A stretch of DNA of 64,000 bases, from positions 787,501-851,500 of the forward strand of contig JAJGOT010000358.1 of the NCBI GenBank assembly GCA_022457155.1. The letters run 5' to 3'. The notes under the pieces are model-generated. The model was not told the DNA's origin. It saw nothing but the letters and a program-made list of their open reading frames with translations, and did no database searches. Shown here in pieces: positions 26,227 to 41,200 of the stretch (the stretch's first letter is position 1; each line of letters starts with the position of its first letter). This DNA is from Cladopsammia gracilis. Lineage: Eukaryota; Cnidaria; Anthozoa; Scleractinia; Dendrophylliidae. A program made the translations under genes and the position numbers.

Positions 26227-29200
26227 ACTTTTGGTATAAAAAATATAAAAAAATTTGTTTAAAAACGTTTCGGTCTCTCGACCTTCATCAGTTATACAGA
26301 CAAGTTACACGGTTACAACAATGACTTAACGTTAAACTACTAATAAATTACGTAACAAAAATAAAAGCAATAATTACAACAATAATACAATAATAGAAGT
26401 GATAACGTTAAATTTAACGTATAGATTTTTGCCGAACGCACACACACACACATACACACAAGCGTACATCACTTTCATGATGTCCAGGCCGAAGAAAAAA
26501 GAAAAGAAAAAATGCCCTGAGCGAGACTTGAACTCGGGCCTCCGACTATCAATCGCGGCTCTAAACCATAAGACCATACTATTAAAAGATAACAGAGGTA
26601 AAACTAAATTTTGTTATTGTAAGATAGATCGAACTTATCAAAACGCGTGCTTTCGGTTGAAAAATCCTTTAAGATCGATTTCAATGTTGCATTTAAGACT
26701 TCAAATGCGAAACATCTTTAAGCTTGTTGATGTTTATATTCGTTTACAGCAAACTAGTTTTGCTATCGCTAGATTCACGTTGTTCTTGTTACGTTTACAG
26801 CTGAGTGATGGAACGAGTGAGCGGTAACGCATTATTGCGGGTTTTTTTGGAAATTAAATGTAACAGCCTTCGACAAACGCAAACAAGCCAAAAAAACCCA
26901 GTAATTTTTCAGTTCGAAAAAAAAAGAAGAAAAGTCTGTCCAGACGAGAAAATCGTAGTCACGTCCTTCGGCTCTATTGTCTGATCGCTTACACACTGCG
27001 CCACCTAGAATTTAACTAATTACCAAGGTCAAATTTTGTTATTTCAACGTAGATATGCGAAAAAGTTTTCATCTGAGTGATGGAACGAGCGAGCGAGTAA
27101 GCGAGTGAGCGGGTGAATTAACCGCCGTTACCGATAACCAGTTCATTACGCTTGCGCGTATTCACGGGTTAAAAATAAACGACAATTACGAAATTTGATG
27201 AATATGGTGTAGAGAGTCCCCAATTAGGAATTAGTAAAGTTTATTGGCTGCAGCCGCACTTTTTAAGAGTAGTTAGCCAGGTTATTTCCAACTATTTTCA
27301 GATTTTGTGATAAAAATTAACAATAAAAAGTCACGACGTTTCGGTCTCTTCGAGGTCATTTTCAAGTGAAAGTAAAATAAAATATTATTAGCATAATTAT
27401 GTTATTATCAGTTAATAACGAAGTTCCGGTATAAAAGAAGCCAGGCTTAGTTAAAATCTTGGTTGAATCAAAGTTTTGAGGTAAATTATATTTAAAGGAC
27501 GCGCAGGTTAACCACGTTTTGTGACTGAAAGACGTCTTATTTTGGATTTTTTCACCCAAAAGGTGTGAAATGGGGGAGGAGCTAAGCCTTTTATACCGAA
27601 AATTCGTGTTTAACACTCGGACTTACACGCAAACTTATACCGCCCTTTTGTGGTACAATGGGGGGTTGTTGCAACCTCACCTTACGTTTTTGTGATGTTG
27701 TTGATCTATTACATCTAATAGATAGCCCGTGAAGTGCTCTACAAGATAAGGTAAATATTATGGATTGTGGCGCTGCTGGGTGTCCATGACGTCATTCAAA
27801 ATGGCCGTTCAGATGGCCGCCAACTTGGATTTTACTAAAAATTCAAATTTGTCGAAAACATGCTGAAGTTGCAAATATTGTTTGGTGAAGTTGCAAAATA
27901 ACATATAATTAAACATTTTGGTGCTTTTGGTAGCATTTCATATTTTATTTTTACTGAAAAAAGGTGAAAACACGCATTTTCATTCAAAGATGGCTTGAAC
28001 ACATGCGTCTTATGACGTCATATGTCGTTACCATAGCAACCTGTTGTCGCGAGGTACTGAAATGGCATGTAACAATCTTAAATGGTCTTGAAAATATGTT
28101 GTTCGAGTTTGGCGGCAAATTTGACTGCTTTCGCCAAGTTTAACTGTAAACATGTTATTAGACTTAAAATAAGTCCAAGTATAAGTGAAGCGATAACATT
28201 TCGGTCGGTCAGGTTGAATATTCGCCCGGGTTAAAGGGTTAGGTTAACTTATTGGAGCATACATGCCATAACTCATCGCGCGCCGAAGCTTAAAGAAGGA
28301 GTTGGTCTGTACCGTGACGATGGTCTGGCCGTTTGCAGTGCGACACCCAAACAAAATAATCGAGAAAACTAAACAAGAAATCTGCAATGTGTTTAAAGCT
28401 AACAGCTTAAACATCACGATAGAAGCGAACAAGAAAATTGTAAACTTCTTAGACGTAACCTTGATCTAACAAACCGAAGCTTTAAGACCTTTATGAAACC
28501 AAACAACAAACTACTCTACGTCCATCGCCAAAGTAATCACACCCCAGCCTTATTGAAAAACGTTCCTGAAAATATCAACAAGAGATTATCAAGCTGGTCT
28601 CTATACCAGGATGGGACTCTTTTACTTCTCCAAAATACAGATAAACCTAATACGCACATTGTCTTATCGCTGTTTCAAAATTTGTTTATCAGCGTCCAGT
28701 CTATTAAGATCGACTCTGGACGACCTCAAAAACATTTTGTCACACAACGGTTATCCAGTCGAAATTATTAACTTTCACATGAATGACGTCAAAAAACATC
28801 AAAACAAGCCGGAAGATCCTGTACCAACAGTTCCCAAAAAAGATGTCTTAATTGTTTTACCTTACTTAGGTCATCAGAGCAAGAGGTGACTAAACAACGC
28901 AAATATTGTGTAAACAATTTCTTCGGTTGCTTTAACCTGAAAATAGTTTTTTTCAGAACCTGACGCTCACAGAATCAAATCTTTTTTTCCCTTTAATACA
29001 GACTCATTCTCATTCCTTTATGTCTAAAGTCACTTATTAAGCCAGCTGTTGGGATTGTAATGACTTTTATATTGGGAAAACAAAACGGCGTTTATGTGAC
29101 AGAAAAATGGAACATTTCGGAGCACTGACCTCAAACTGTCATGAATCAGCAATTGCAAATCACATCTCCTCGACCAACCACAATATGAAATTTGATCATT

Positions 29201-32200
29201 TTGAAATCCTGGCAAGAGGCCGTTCGGAGATACATTGTAAAATAAAGGAAACCCTAGTAATTCGAGATTTAAAGCCTGCCTTAAACGAAAACATCGGCAG
29301 TGAAAAACTTTACCTTTATTAATTCTATCATTACTGTTGTTATTGTTGTCAATCATTACTCGGTGACACAGTTGTAATTTTATCTTACTAGTTTCCAGTG
29401 CTTTGCTTTATACATTTAAATTTAGTTCGCTTTAAAATAACGATCACTTATGGTGATGTATGTGGTACATACGAAACGTCAAGTAACTGAAAGAAATGCT
29501 TTTTAGGCAAATGTTTTCAAGTGGTCCTTGCAGTTTTACAGAAGTTATTGAAATGTTTGTAACCGCTGTTTGCGTTATGTTTTTGTTAAAATTAAAATGG
29601 CCCAAGAAAAATAATTTCTATGAGATTATCAGGCATTTCATCCACCAAACAGGTTTTCAACGAAGCTATTCCCCCTTACCAAAAAGCATTAGACGAAAGC
29701 GGATACAACTTTAAACTCACTTATAGCACTTTAAATAAGTTACCTCTTCGATTTTAATTCACAACGTTAAATTATAATAAACACGAGTTATTATGTTATA
29801 AGCGCTTGCGCTGCCCGCTCTCTGGAAGGTAAACATTGGGAAAACCCATCAAAGTGGTCCTCCAACATGGCAGATGGTATTAAATTCATGGGTCACGTGA
29901 CCGCACACACTATATTTTTTAACATTTACTTTACCCGGCTTTCCAGCATTTCCTCCGTTTGTTCCGCTTGTTCCGTCTCCTCCTGCAGAACCATCTGTGT
30001 TACGGCAGCTCCAACTGGTTTTTGGACAATCATTATTGTTACGTCCCTTTAAGAGCAATTCAAAACATTGTAATTGATTTCTAAAACGATGACACAGCAT
30101 CCTTATTGTCCGTATGGGTCAGTTCACTGATCTTGATAGAAACAAGAACGAGAAGTATCATATAGTCTATAAACTGTAACAAAGTTTCAGACAGAAATTT
30201 AAGTGATATTTAAGACTTTTATCTGTATTTTTTATATAAAGTATCCTGGCTCGGGGAAAGAAACAATGAAGCGACCCGGCCGGCATGATAAAGATGACGA
30301 ACTTTATCTCGATAAACAAAGTCCGCGTAATAGTCAGCCACGCGATATGGAATTCAAATAAACGTCGGATTTAAAATAAACGCTGTTCCTCGCGCTGTTC
30401 CTCGTAAAAACGACGCTCACTTTTATGTAAAACTCGTTAAAGTCACTTAGAAAAAGGTTACTATTCTTACCTTCGCTCCCTTCACACCATCAGCACCTCG
30501 ACCACCATTTTGTCCTTTGTGGCCATTTCCTCCGTTTGAAGTAACAATAAATTTCCCTCTGACGGATTTACAGAATACGTGGACTAAAAAATAAGATTAC
30601 AAGGAATTATCAGTGAACTAAAGATGGCATAGTTATGGTGAAACACGCCTTTATAAAGTGTTCTCTCTTTTTTAAAAGTTTGATAAAAGGAATACTTGTG
30701 ATTTTACAAACATGGCAGTATATGGCACAGCAGGAGCAATCGCCAATTATAATTAGATGGCGACATCTGCTGATCGTAAAGTTAACCTTTACGACAAGTC
30801 AATCAAATTACTGTAGTAACACCCCTGTGTGTACATTAAGGATATATGTGTGTCGATAAGGGGACATCGAAAGATATCAGGGAAGTGAATAAAATAAGAA
30901 CTGGACTGATGACAACTGTATATATGACAAAAAAATCATACTATGACTTGGATATGGACGTAAGAGGGAATGTACCTAGACCCCTCTCAGATCCAGAAAT
31001 TGGAAATGAACGTTAATTAAAGTTAGCTTAAATTACTGAGAGTAACCTCACAAGAAACTCCTTGTAATGTGGACATCGACAACTTACTCATGAAAGATAG
31101 TGGTCGATTATGTATTCTTAGGGTATGAAAGTACTACGATTATCAACGAAGATCAACTCAGTTAGGGCACTGTTTGATAGTTTAATAATGTCACTTTGCT
31201 CGTACGGCATTGCAGTTTGGAATGGAGCCTATGCGGAACTAATTATCTCAGCCGCATTGATTGATTTTCCTTTTTTTTTTTTCAGGCGCGATCTAAGTAT
31301 GGTTAAAAATTGAAAAAAAAAATTGATTTTTTTAAATTGATTTCAATTAGTGATTTAATCACTTATTAGGGATGCTAAATGTGTAATACATTATGTAACC
31401 TCCTCAGGTGCGCACTGAACGATTTAAGCGTACATTTGTAAATAAATGTCCTTTAACTTAACTTAACGTTTTAATCTTATTCCAGTTTAGTTTAGAATTC
31501 TTATTACTTTACATATATCAACGATAGAGGTTATTATGTTGTCATGTTAAACAAAGTAGACCCACCTTGAGGTCCGTGGATACCTAGTTTACCGTTCTCT
31601 CCGTTACTTCCGGCTGTATTGACCGTTCCAGGAGTAATGACTTTTTTATACTCTTGAATCCAATCAGGCGAAGACAGTATGATTTTGCTATCTCTTTTGG
31701 CCACAATCTTTCGCGCGTAAATATTGACTTTTATGATTCCAAACAGCTCAGTGACGCCCTGGAGTAGGACGAATATGTGAGTAAAGGGTTAGTTTGTTGT
31801 AGCCTGCGTAGCTGGCGTTTTTTTGTTGGCGCGCGCGATAATTCCAAGTGGCGAAGCCGCGAGAAACCTCCTGCTCGGTATCGTGGGCTTTTTTGAGTAA
31901 TCTGTACGCCGGCGTACGGACCGTTATGATTGGCTGAAAAATGTAAACAAGTCAATCAAATGTTCATACAATCTCCCAAGGGAGACGACAGTTACAACGC
32001 GAAAGCCAATAGCGTTGTCCAAAGCTTTGCCGTCTCTCAATATCTGACGAGAAGATCGAAACAGCCGTAAAAAATTTACTTTATGGAAGAAATGTCATGG
32101 CCATTTTGCCTACGGACTTTGAAAAGAGTTTAATCTTCACAATGTTTGTGCTTTCGATCCACTTTCTCACAAGTCTAGCCGTCACCGCAGACTTATAACA

Positions 32201-35200
32201 GAACACAACATCACGACAATCACGGGCTAAGAGATTGACTGATCCTAGCACTTTCATAACAACTACAAAAACTGCAGCCGACCACTGTTTATCTTGCAAC
32301 AAAAGTTAGCCAAAGAAAGCCTAACATATGCCAAGATAGCCAGCATAACGAAGGCACAGAGAAACAAAAATTCTATATATGGCTATGCATAGCATGGAAA
32401 CCTCCTATCATTAAAGAGATTTATATCCCAAAGATCAGTCGTGCAATACATATCCAGCATGCAAAATAAATAGATAATAGTAACTTGTCACAATTCTATT
32501 TTGGTGTTCTGAAGGGATGACTAGTGACTAGTGAGAGTCGTGTTTGGCCGGTCACTTTTATAAATTCGCGCGATAACATCGTAATTTGATGCGCCCTCTA
32601 ATTAATCAAAAAGGGGTGGCATTCAAAAAGTCCACGATACCGAGCAGGCGGATTCTCGCGGCTTCACCGCCCGCAAACTCGCGGCTTCTCGCGCGCACCA
32701 ACAAAAAAAACCGCCAGCTACGCAGGCTACAACCAAAGACAAAAGTGTTGGGAAGGATGCTTGTTTTCCTCACCCCTCCCCCCTGGTCCCCCCTCTTTCA
32801 AAGTTGCTGTCAACGCAAATACTTAACTGACATTGTCTTCTGTAAAGAGGTCTTCAACATTGAATTTGGGGGAGAGGGGGGCTATAAAAAGCGTTGCTCG
32901 TGCTTTAAATTGCCCCGAAACCCAAAGGTAGTGTCATTTCTTAGCGTTTTACAAACCTTCCCAAGTAATTTTGTCTTTGGTTGTAGTTTCTAGAGAAACT
33001 GTGTTACTGCGTTCGCCAGGGAGAGAAACACAAACATTTGTTTTTAACAAATGAATTGGTAGTGTGAGTTTGTCCACCGTAAAGTGGTCGACCGACGAAG
33101 GGGGTTGCGTTCGAAACATCAGCATTTCAATGTTTTTCCTTTCTCTTTAGGTCGATTTTACTTTTTCTAAGCATGTTTTACAATACAAATGAACAGCAGC
33201 CGCCATATTGGATCAGGTCCGTCCAGTCGCTATTTTTTTACTTCGATTCTTAACATGGCACCCTGTGCGCTTCAATTCACCCTAGTACCCAATGTTTTCT
33301 CTCCCCCAAAACATATTAGTAGTAACTTGGTACGAGTCTGCAAACATAGTGCAAAAACTTGATAGCAAAGAGAGCATTTCAATCGAAAACAAATGAAGTG
33401 AAGGTACTGTAAGGATGAATAAACCCCGGGGGGGTACTCAACAAAGTTTTGTACGGGGATGCTCCGCCCCGAGGTCCAAACCCTTACCTTTTCATATACC
33501 GTTTTTGACAGAAAAGGTACCCCTTTCATATACCTTTCATTGAAAATGGCACCCCTTTCACATACCTTTCATTGAAAATGGTATCCCTTTCATATAGCCT
33601 TTACGTGCGTCTGTTTGATATATTTTGAAAGGCCCTTTTTATAATAATTAAATGGCAGTTTTCCCTACCTTTTTAATGCTTCAACGGCGTGTTTTCGCTA
33701 CCCTTTCCTATTCTTCGTGAAATCCCTACCCTTCCATATACTTCAACTCGTAAAATCCCGACCCTTTCATATACCTCCAGCCTAAAAAAGGTACCCCTTT
33801 CGGGCGGAGCATCCCCGTATAGCCCATTATAGGGAGTTCCCCCCCCCCCGGGGAATAAACAACGAGGAAACTAAACTTTAATTTTTGAAACTAATTTGTA
33901 CTAAATTTCCACCTCATTTTGGTGCATTTAAATGAAAGCTAGATAGATACAGTCTCAATTTTTCGTAAATGTTAGCTGAATATTTCAAGGCAGAAACTTT
34001 AAGGCCAGGAATCTTGTACCTGTGTTGAAGCCACAAATGTAATAATTGACCACAAATGTAATAAAGCCCTCAAATGTAATAAGGATTGACCACAAATGTA
34101 ATAAAGCCCTCAAATGTAATAAGGACTGACCACAAATGTAATAAAGCCCTCAAATGTAATACGAATTGACCACAAATGTAATAATGGATTTTACCGTGTG
34201 TTCTTTAGTTTGCACAACAGGGCTACCAGCCCTAAGTTGTGAGGACCAGGATTTCGCCAGTCATTCATTATCTTTCTCGGACAACCAAACTTGGACAAAC
34301 TGAAGTTGTCTATACAGTGTGTTGGACGTCATCTGTCATTCACATTTGAGGTCAATCTTTATTACATTTGAGGGCTTTATTGCATTTGTGGTCAATTATT
34401 ACATTTGAGGCTTCAATATTGAAGCCACAAATGTAATAATTGACCACAAATGCAATAAAGCCCTCAAATGTAATAAGGATTGACCACAAATGTAATAAAG
34501 CCCTTCTCTGATTCGCCTTAAGGAAATTATTAATACTTGTTTGCTGTTGAAATTGTTAGTTCAAGCTTCTGATTGCATGCATTACCGTATGTGGGACTCG
34601 TATCATTTGTGTGCGCATGCTTTTACCAAAAGGAGGGCGATTTGAACAACTAAACTTTGAACTTTATATAAATTACTTTTAAGTGGCATACCCTTCGGTC
34701 GCACTAAGTTTTCTCTCTGTGAGTTGAGTGAGTTGATTGTCACGAAACCTGTTGTACACCGGTATCCTGTCTATGCGTGTAGTTTATACTGTTTCATATA
34801 GAGGTACTGCTACTACTGGGTGGCATAACGGAGATTTTATTTGCCTCTGAAATGGTAGAGCATCCAGCTGAAAGTAGTACGCAGTTTATTTGACAAAATT
34901 TTACAAAGTCTGGTTGCGAGGCGCTCTTCAGTATTGTCGTTGTTACTTCGGGATTGAACACGTGACCGATATAGTCACATGAGGTGAAAGACACGTGATG
35001 TTTTTCTTACGCCAGAGACAGTTCTGTCAAAGTTTAGTGGCAAGGTGATACAACTACCTATTTCCGCGTTGATCATGACGTGGTATACCGCTTAGACTTC
35101 AGTGAACTGAAATGAAATGACAAGAGGCTATCATAAATAATTGCTTACGTTCGTTCAGGTTGTGAAATGTGAATAAACGTTTCTTTTAACTTGATAGCTA

Positions 35201-38200
35201 TTCACTCCGAACATTACTTCGTTTACATTTTATAACTGGGCCTTGGTTCCGTACTAGAAAATGTTTAAGTGAGATAATAGCAACTTCAGGTTTGGTCACG
35301 TGAATGACAGATGACGTCCAACACACACATAGACAACTTCAGTTTGTCCAAGTTTGGTTGTCCGAGAAAGATATGCATGACTGGCAAAAATCCTGGTCCT
35401 CACAACTTAGGGCTAGTACTGACCCTGTTGTGCAAACTGAAGAACGCACGGTAAAATCCATTATTACATTTGTGGTCAATTCGTATTACATTTGAGGGCT
35501 TTATTACATTTGTGGTCAATTATTACATTTGTGGCTTCAACAACCTGCTTTCGCCATTCCGAAAATCCTAACAGCAAATATTTCGTGCGTACCCAAAATG
35601 ACATTTGTATGCCTCCAAAAACAAAAGGTGTTAAATTTTCCGATGTTACAAAAGTTTGAAGTGACATGTTACTTAAGAAAATTCTAGTTTTTAATCTCAT
35701 TATATAATAAGCAAATTTCCACCGGTTTTCCGCGGTGTTGTCTCTTATTTACCACGATTTACGTCATCACATGGTCAAAATGTTGTTGAGTCAGCATCAA
35801 ATTTTTACCATGTGATGACGTAAATCGTAGTAAATAAGAGTCCACACCACGGAAAACCGGTGGAAATCTGTCTTTTAACACAATATTTAGAAAAAAAAAA
35901 TACAAGGAAAAATCGAAGTTTCGTTACAAAAGGTGATGCATTGCGTGACGTTAGCGTCAGCACCGTTTTCTGCACTCTTATTTACCACCCGTAACGACCA
36001 ATCAGATTGCGAGATTACCAACAAGTGTGGTAAAAACTTATTTCGATTTTGAGACGTCAATAATGCATTCTATTGACGGCTAGTTGGGAGAAAATATATT
36101 CCGTATTGGGCGGAGTCGCGAAGCGACGGACCCCAATACGGAGAATATATTTTCTTCCAACGCCGTCAATATAATGCAGTATTGACGCCTCAAAATCGAA
36201 ATTAGTTTTGTATCACGATTCCACCGTTTTACGGGCAAAAAGAAAACAAAACTGAAGATAACTTGTGCTGATCAAAGATGAAATTCTCACTAGTAACGAG
36301 CTGACGTACACGACGTTTTGTACGCGTTATCATATCTTTGTTTTGCAAAAAAGTTTCAAAAATACGGACTTTTAACCCTATAAATTGCTTATTGAAATAT
36401 AACAAATGAGTGAATGACGCAAACTGCTCAAAACTTTTTTTCACATTATGATGGCGTGATAGCGCGCGCACAGCACAGCTCAATGTAAACAAACCGTTCA
36501 AACGAACGAAAGCAGCTTTTCAACTCATCTTATCGTTAATTTTCGATAGAAAGGGTCGTTTCATTGAATACAGCGTTGTTTATCTGCCAAACCTGAAAAA
36601 GTAATCAACATTTTTGTCCCTCTTTTGAAGATAATTTTGAAATTTGGTTTTCTACGCAAGGAACCCATTAAATTGCCGCGGAAAACTTTTCAACCAATCA
36701 CAGGCTGGTTTTTGAGACGACAATACGACTTTATATTGACGTCTCAAAAGCAACAAAAGAATCTGAGAATCGTGATAATTACGAATATTTAACATGACCA
36801 AGGCTGCTCCGAACAGTTTTCCACCTAATCGATTTGTTGGTAGCTACTGATCTAATAATCTACTTAGATAAACAATTTACCTCAATGTAAAGTGTGTCTG
36901 CGAGAACATCCAGTTGTTTTACAAGATCCATTGTTTTTCTTTCATGATCAAAATTAAAATGTTTTTGTCTCCGAAGCTGCTCCTTCAAGTTTTCAGCATA
37001 TATAAAACGACCAAGAGCTTGATAGTGTCCTGAAAGCATATTAAGGATCGAGATCGATAAGCGAGTTAAAACTTAAGATTGTTTTAATTAACAGTTATAG
37101 TGCGAAAGCTTGCGCAATATCGCCTGATTTTAGCAAACGCAGCCTACGGCCTCATCGCCCAAGTATCCGGTGATATACAATGAGATATACAACCTTCTTT
37201 ATAAGTAAAAAGGCTTACTACAATAATTTTATTTCAGGTCGTTCCTTGCACAACAAGCAGCGAATGATTTTTTTCCCAGCTAAACTGATTAGAGTTTTGT
37301 ACGAAGTGCTTTCGTCTGCTTAAAGAACGGGACAGTGAGTGGTGACAACACCAATTAAAACACAGTAAAATGGCATAGAATTTCTCAGTGACAAGTGTTT
37401 CGTGTCATAAAAAGTTCAATTCATAATCAAAAGAAATTGAGCAAACACACAGCTACCTAAACAGAGCGGCGAAAACTATCAAAAAAACATCAGTGCCGAC
37501 CGTGGTATGTCTTACAAAAATCCAAAGCTAACGGACACAATACACGTTTAAAACATCATTAGCTGTAGTTGGTCTTGCTTTTTAATAACTTCCATCAACA
37601 CTAAATTTTCAAACATCGAAGTACGAGCTGAATCGATCGCTGATCAGTGTTTTACAAACCTGTTCGCTAGTTCGTACAGACGCTATGGCGAAATCGTTAA
37701 CTTAAATCCGTTTTTCGGAGGAAGTATCAAGTCTATATCATAGAATGTTGTGCTTCTTCATTCACCCCGTGTCAAGGTTCAACCAGCTTTGTCAGCTTTC
37801 ATTCTGCTTCCCAAGAAACGCTGCAACACAACGCGACAATTCTTTGTCCAATCATGTACGGGTGATCAATCATTTCCCTTTTTCTTTATGACCATACTTC
37901 GGCAGTGTATCAATGTGTTGAATTTTAACACTATACATATGTACGTCCTGAAATGTAACACTCGGCAACGGTATATATTCGTCTTCTACGAAGCACTGTC
38001 TTATTTTCTCCTCAATTTATTATGCAAGTTAATTGTTAGGCCGAGTGCACAATCAATGTGCACTCAGCTAATTGCATATTAAGTAATTATCAGCATCTTT
38101 CAACATTCTCATCTTTTACGGTACTCACCTGGTCTTTTTCAAACCACAAGGTGACGTACAATGGTGTAAGATTACTTATGCAAATTAGCACTCAGCTAAT

Positions 38201-41200
38201 TTGCAGAATATTTCAAAGCACTTTGAAGCTCGTCATGTACCCTGGCGAGTTGTTAGTAATCATCACACAAAGGCACTTTTTTGAAAATTAGCTGAGTGCA
38301 CATTGATGTACACTCAGCTAATTTGCATAATATTTCAAAACACTTTGAAACTCGTCATTTACCTTGGCGAGTTCTTAGTAATTATCACATAAAGGCACGT
38401 TTTACTCGTGGTGTAAGCGATGAGTCATGTTTCCCCTCTGAGTTTCCTTTCCTTTCTTTTATATTTTCTGTATGTCACATAGCCCTTTTTCATAATGGCG
38501 GACGAATTGGAAGACCTTAGATAACAACGTAAGTTTGGACCACCTCGGACGCCTTATTGAGACTTATATAACAATGTAACTGGTTAGCTTTAAGTTGAGG
38601 TTGGGGTTAGCAGTTTATATAGTTAAATTTAGACCTAAACAGCCCGAAAAGTTAGGCGGTACTCTGTGCTATGTAAGCCTAAGCCTAGCTGAGGTCACCG
38701 GTTCAATCCTGAGTGGGGATTTTCGATTTTCTTTTTTTACTTAAAAATTTATTGAAAATAAAATTGTAAGTGTCGACATCACGTTATATAATTCTCAAAA
38801 AGGTGTCCTATGTGGTCCAGACCATTGTTATCTAAGGTCTTCCTTATTTATTCTTTTACATCTATGTAAATTATCCCTAGTGGCCTCGTAAGCGTGTGCA
38901 AAATTCAAAAATATTTTTTACTCTAAAATGAGGCCAATAGGGTTAATTAACATAAGTGAAACAAATGAAACGGCAAACTAATCCTTACGGCAGAAAAAAA
39001 AAAAGAAACAGAAGCAGAAGGAGTTTCTTTGTTTCACTTCAAGTATTAATACTGATCTAGGTCTGGAAACCCAGATCCGGCTTTTCTCAACGGTTTATTG
39101 CAGTGATCGTGCATTCTATGTTTCTTTTTATACTAATTAACGTAGATATAAAAGAATAAATAAATTGGCCGCATTGTGAAAAAAGTTTATCACTGTATGC
39201 AAATTCATGCATATATATTTTAGTTAATCTTCACTGGTCTTGTCGCTCTTGTCAAGATGGCGGCAAAATGTCTCCGTGTGTTGACTTAATAATTACGTTT
39301 TCAAGACAATGCACTGCTGTGGGATTTTTTCTCCGGCAAGTTTTAATTGTTATATAACTTGCTATTTGCTTTAGGTTGGTTTTCACTAACGACTGAGTCG
39401 GGGTCGGAGTCGTAATCAGAAGCGCAGAGCGATACGACGTAGTGCGGAAAATAAAACCGACGGAATCGGAAGCAGATTACCGAGTCAAAAGCGGAATCGG
39501 AAGAAAATGGAACCGTTCTGATTCTTCGGAATCCGATTCTGTCGACCGTTTTTACTCTGCTTTAACGACTTCGATTATCGATTTTTACTAGGTAGGAAGT
39601 GCTCTTACGACTCCGACTACGACATCAACTCCGACTCCGACTCCGACTCCGACTCCGACTCCGACTCCAGCTCCGACTCCGTTGACTGTGAAAACCAGCC
39701 TTATTAGCGATCGTGGTTTCGGCTAATTATCTAGCGATAATGCACGTCGCTTTTGTACTACAACTGTTAATTATTCACAATGTTGATTTAAGTGGAAACT
39801 ACAAATATGTTACCTTCTCCTATTTTCACAATTGATGGTAGCGATAGCCATGTGGTTTGTTGAGAAATAACAGGCGGTACTTCATCATTCGTTGTCCAAT
39901 AACCAACAGCGCATGCTGGCATAAATGGTATAAAAATGTATCAATGATTCATATCAGGAAAGTACGAATTTTAAAGTAACGAAAATCCTTATGCAGAACA
40001 ATTACACTGTACCTCAATACAGGATACTAAATAGGAATTATAATAAGCTGCAATGATATCATTCTTGCTAAGTAAGGTAAAATATTCACAGCACAAAACA
40101 AAAACATAAATATCCATAAATAACAAATAATGCTAAATTTAGTTTGTTCTTAAGAGTTTGAAGGTATGGAGAGTTTTAAAATAAATTCTGATGTTCTACA
40201 AAAACACTGTTAAAATGTTTAATGGGGTTTATTCGATGCCTTAACCCTCGGACATACACGCAAACTTATACCCCAACCGCGGTAAAAGGGGGGGGGGGGG
40301 GGTGTTGCGATATTGCACTGAATATTTCAGAAATATTTTACATTTAATAGATAGCCCGCGACGTGCACTACAAGATAAGGTAAATATTATGGGTTGTGAC
40401 ACTGGTGGGGTCCGTGACGTCATCCAAAATAGCTGGCAAGACGGCCGCCATCTTGGATTTTACTAAAAATTCAAATTTATCGGGAAAAATGGAAATTGCA
40501 AATAACGTTTACTTGAGTTGCAAGATAACATAAATATAAACATTTTGGTGCTTTTGGTACCGTTTTATATGTTTTTTTCACTGAAAAAAAAAATGAAAAA
40601 CATGTATTTTACTTCAAAAATGGCTTGACCACATGTTATGACGTTATATCTCGTTACCATAGCAACCGGTTGTCGCCAAACTTTACCAAAATGTGTCTTA
40701 AGGATAAATGAACAGCTACTGACAACGGCATGTGCGAATCTTAAATTGTCTTGAAAATATCGGAGAAAAACCTTAAGAGGGGGTGGCAACCACCCCCCAT
40801 CCTTGCACGCCCGAGGGTTAACCCTATTTTGTTGGTTGGGGGGGGCGGGAACAAAGTGCCCGTGCTAACTTTCAACATTCATAACTTTCTTAATATGTAT
40901 TTAAACGCCATCAAACGTTGTGACTTTTCATAAAATTTATATGGCAAAAATTTGATATGACGTTTTGTTGATCATGTGACTTTATGTTTCCATAGGGACA
41001 ATATTTTGACCGCCATGTGTTTGCATATTTTTACCACTACAATGTTTATTGGTATAACTTTTACGTTTTTACGTCATTTGGCGTTAATTTATTGGTTTTG
41101 ATTTATTTTGAGTCAATGCGGACGGTTTTTAAGAGGTTTTGAAACATTTCAGAAATCCAAGATGGCGGATCCAAGATGGCGGGGGTATAAATAATCACTT

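Noticed and set aside
26515..26585. Functional tRNA gene
   Set aside because: A- and B-box-like words are present, but the acceptor stem does not pair and the variable region is irregular.
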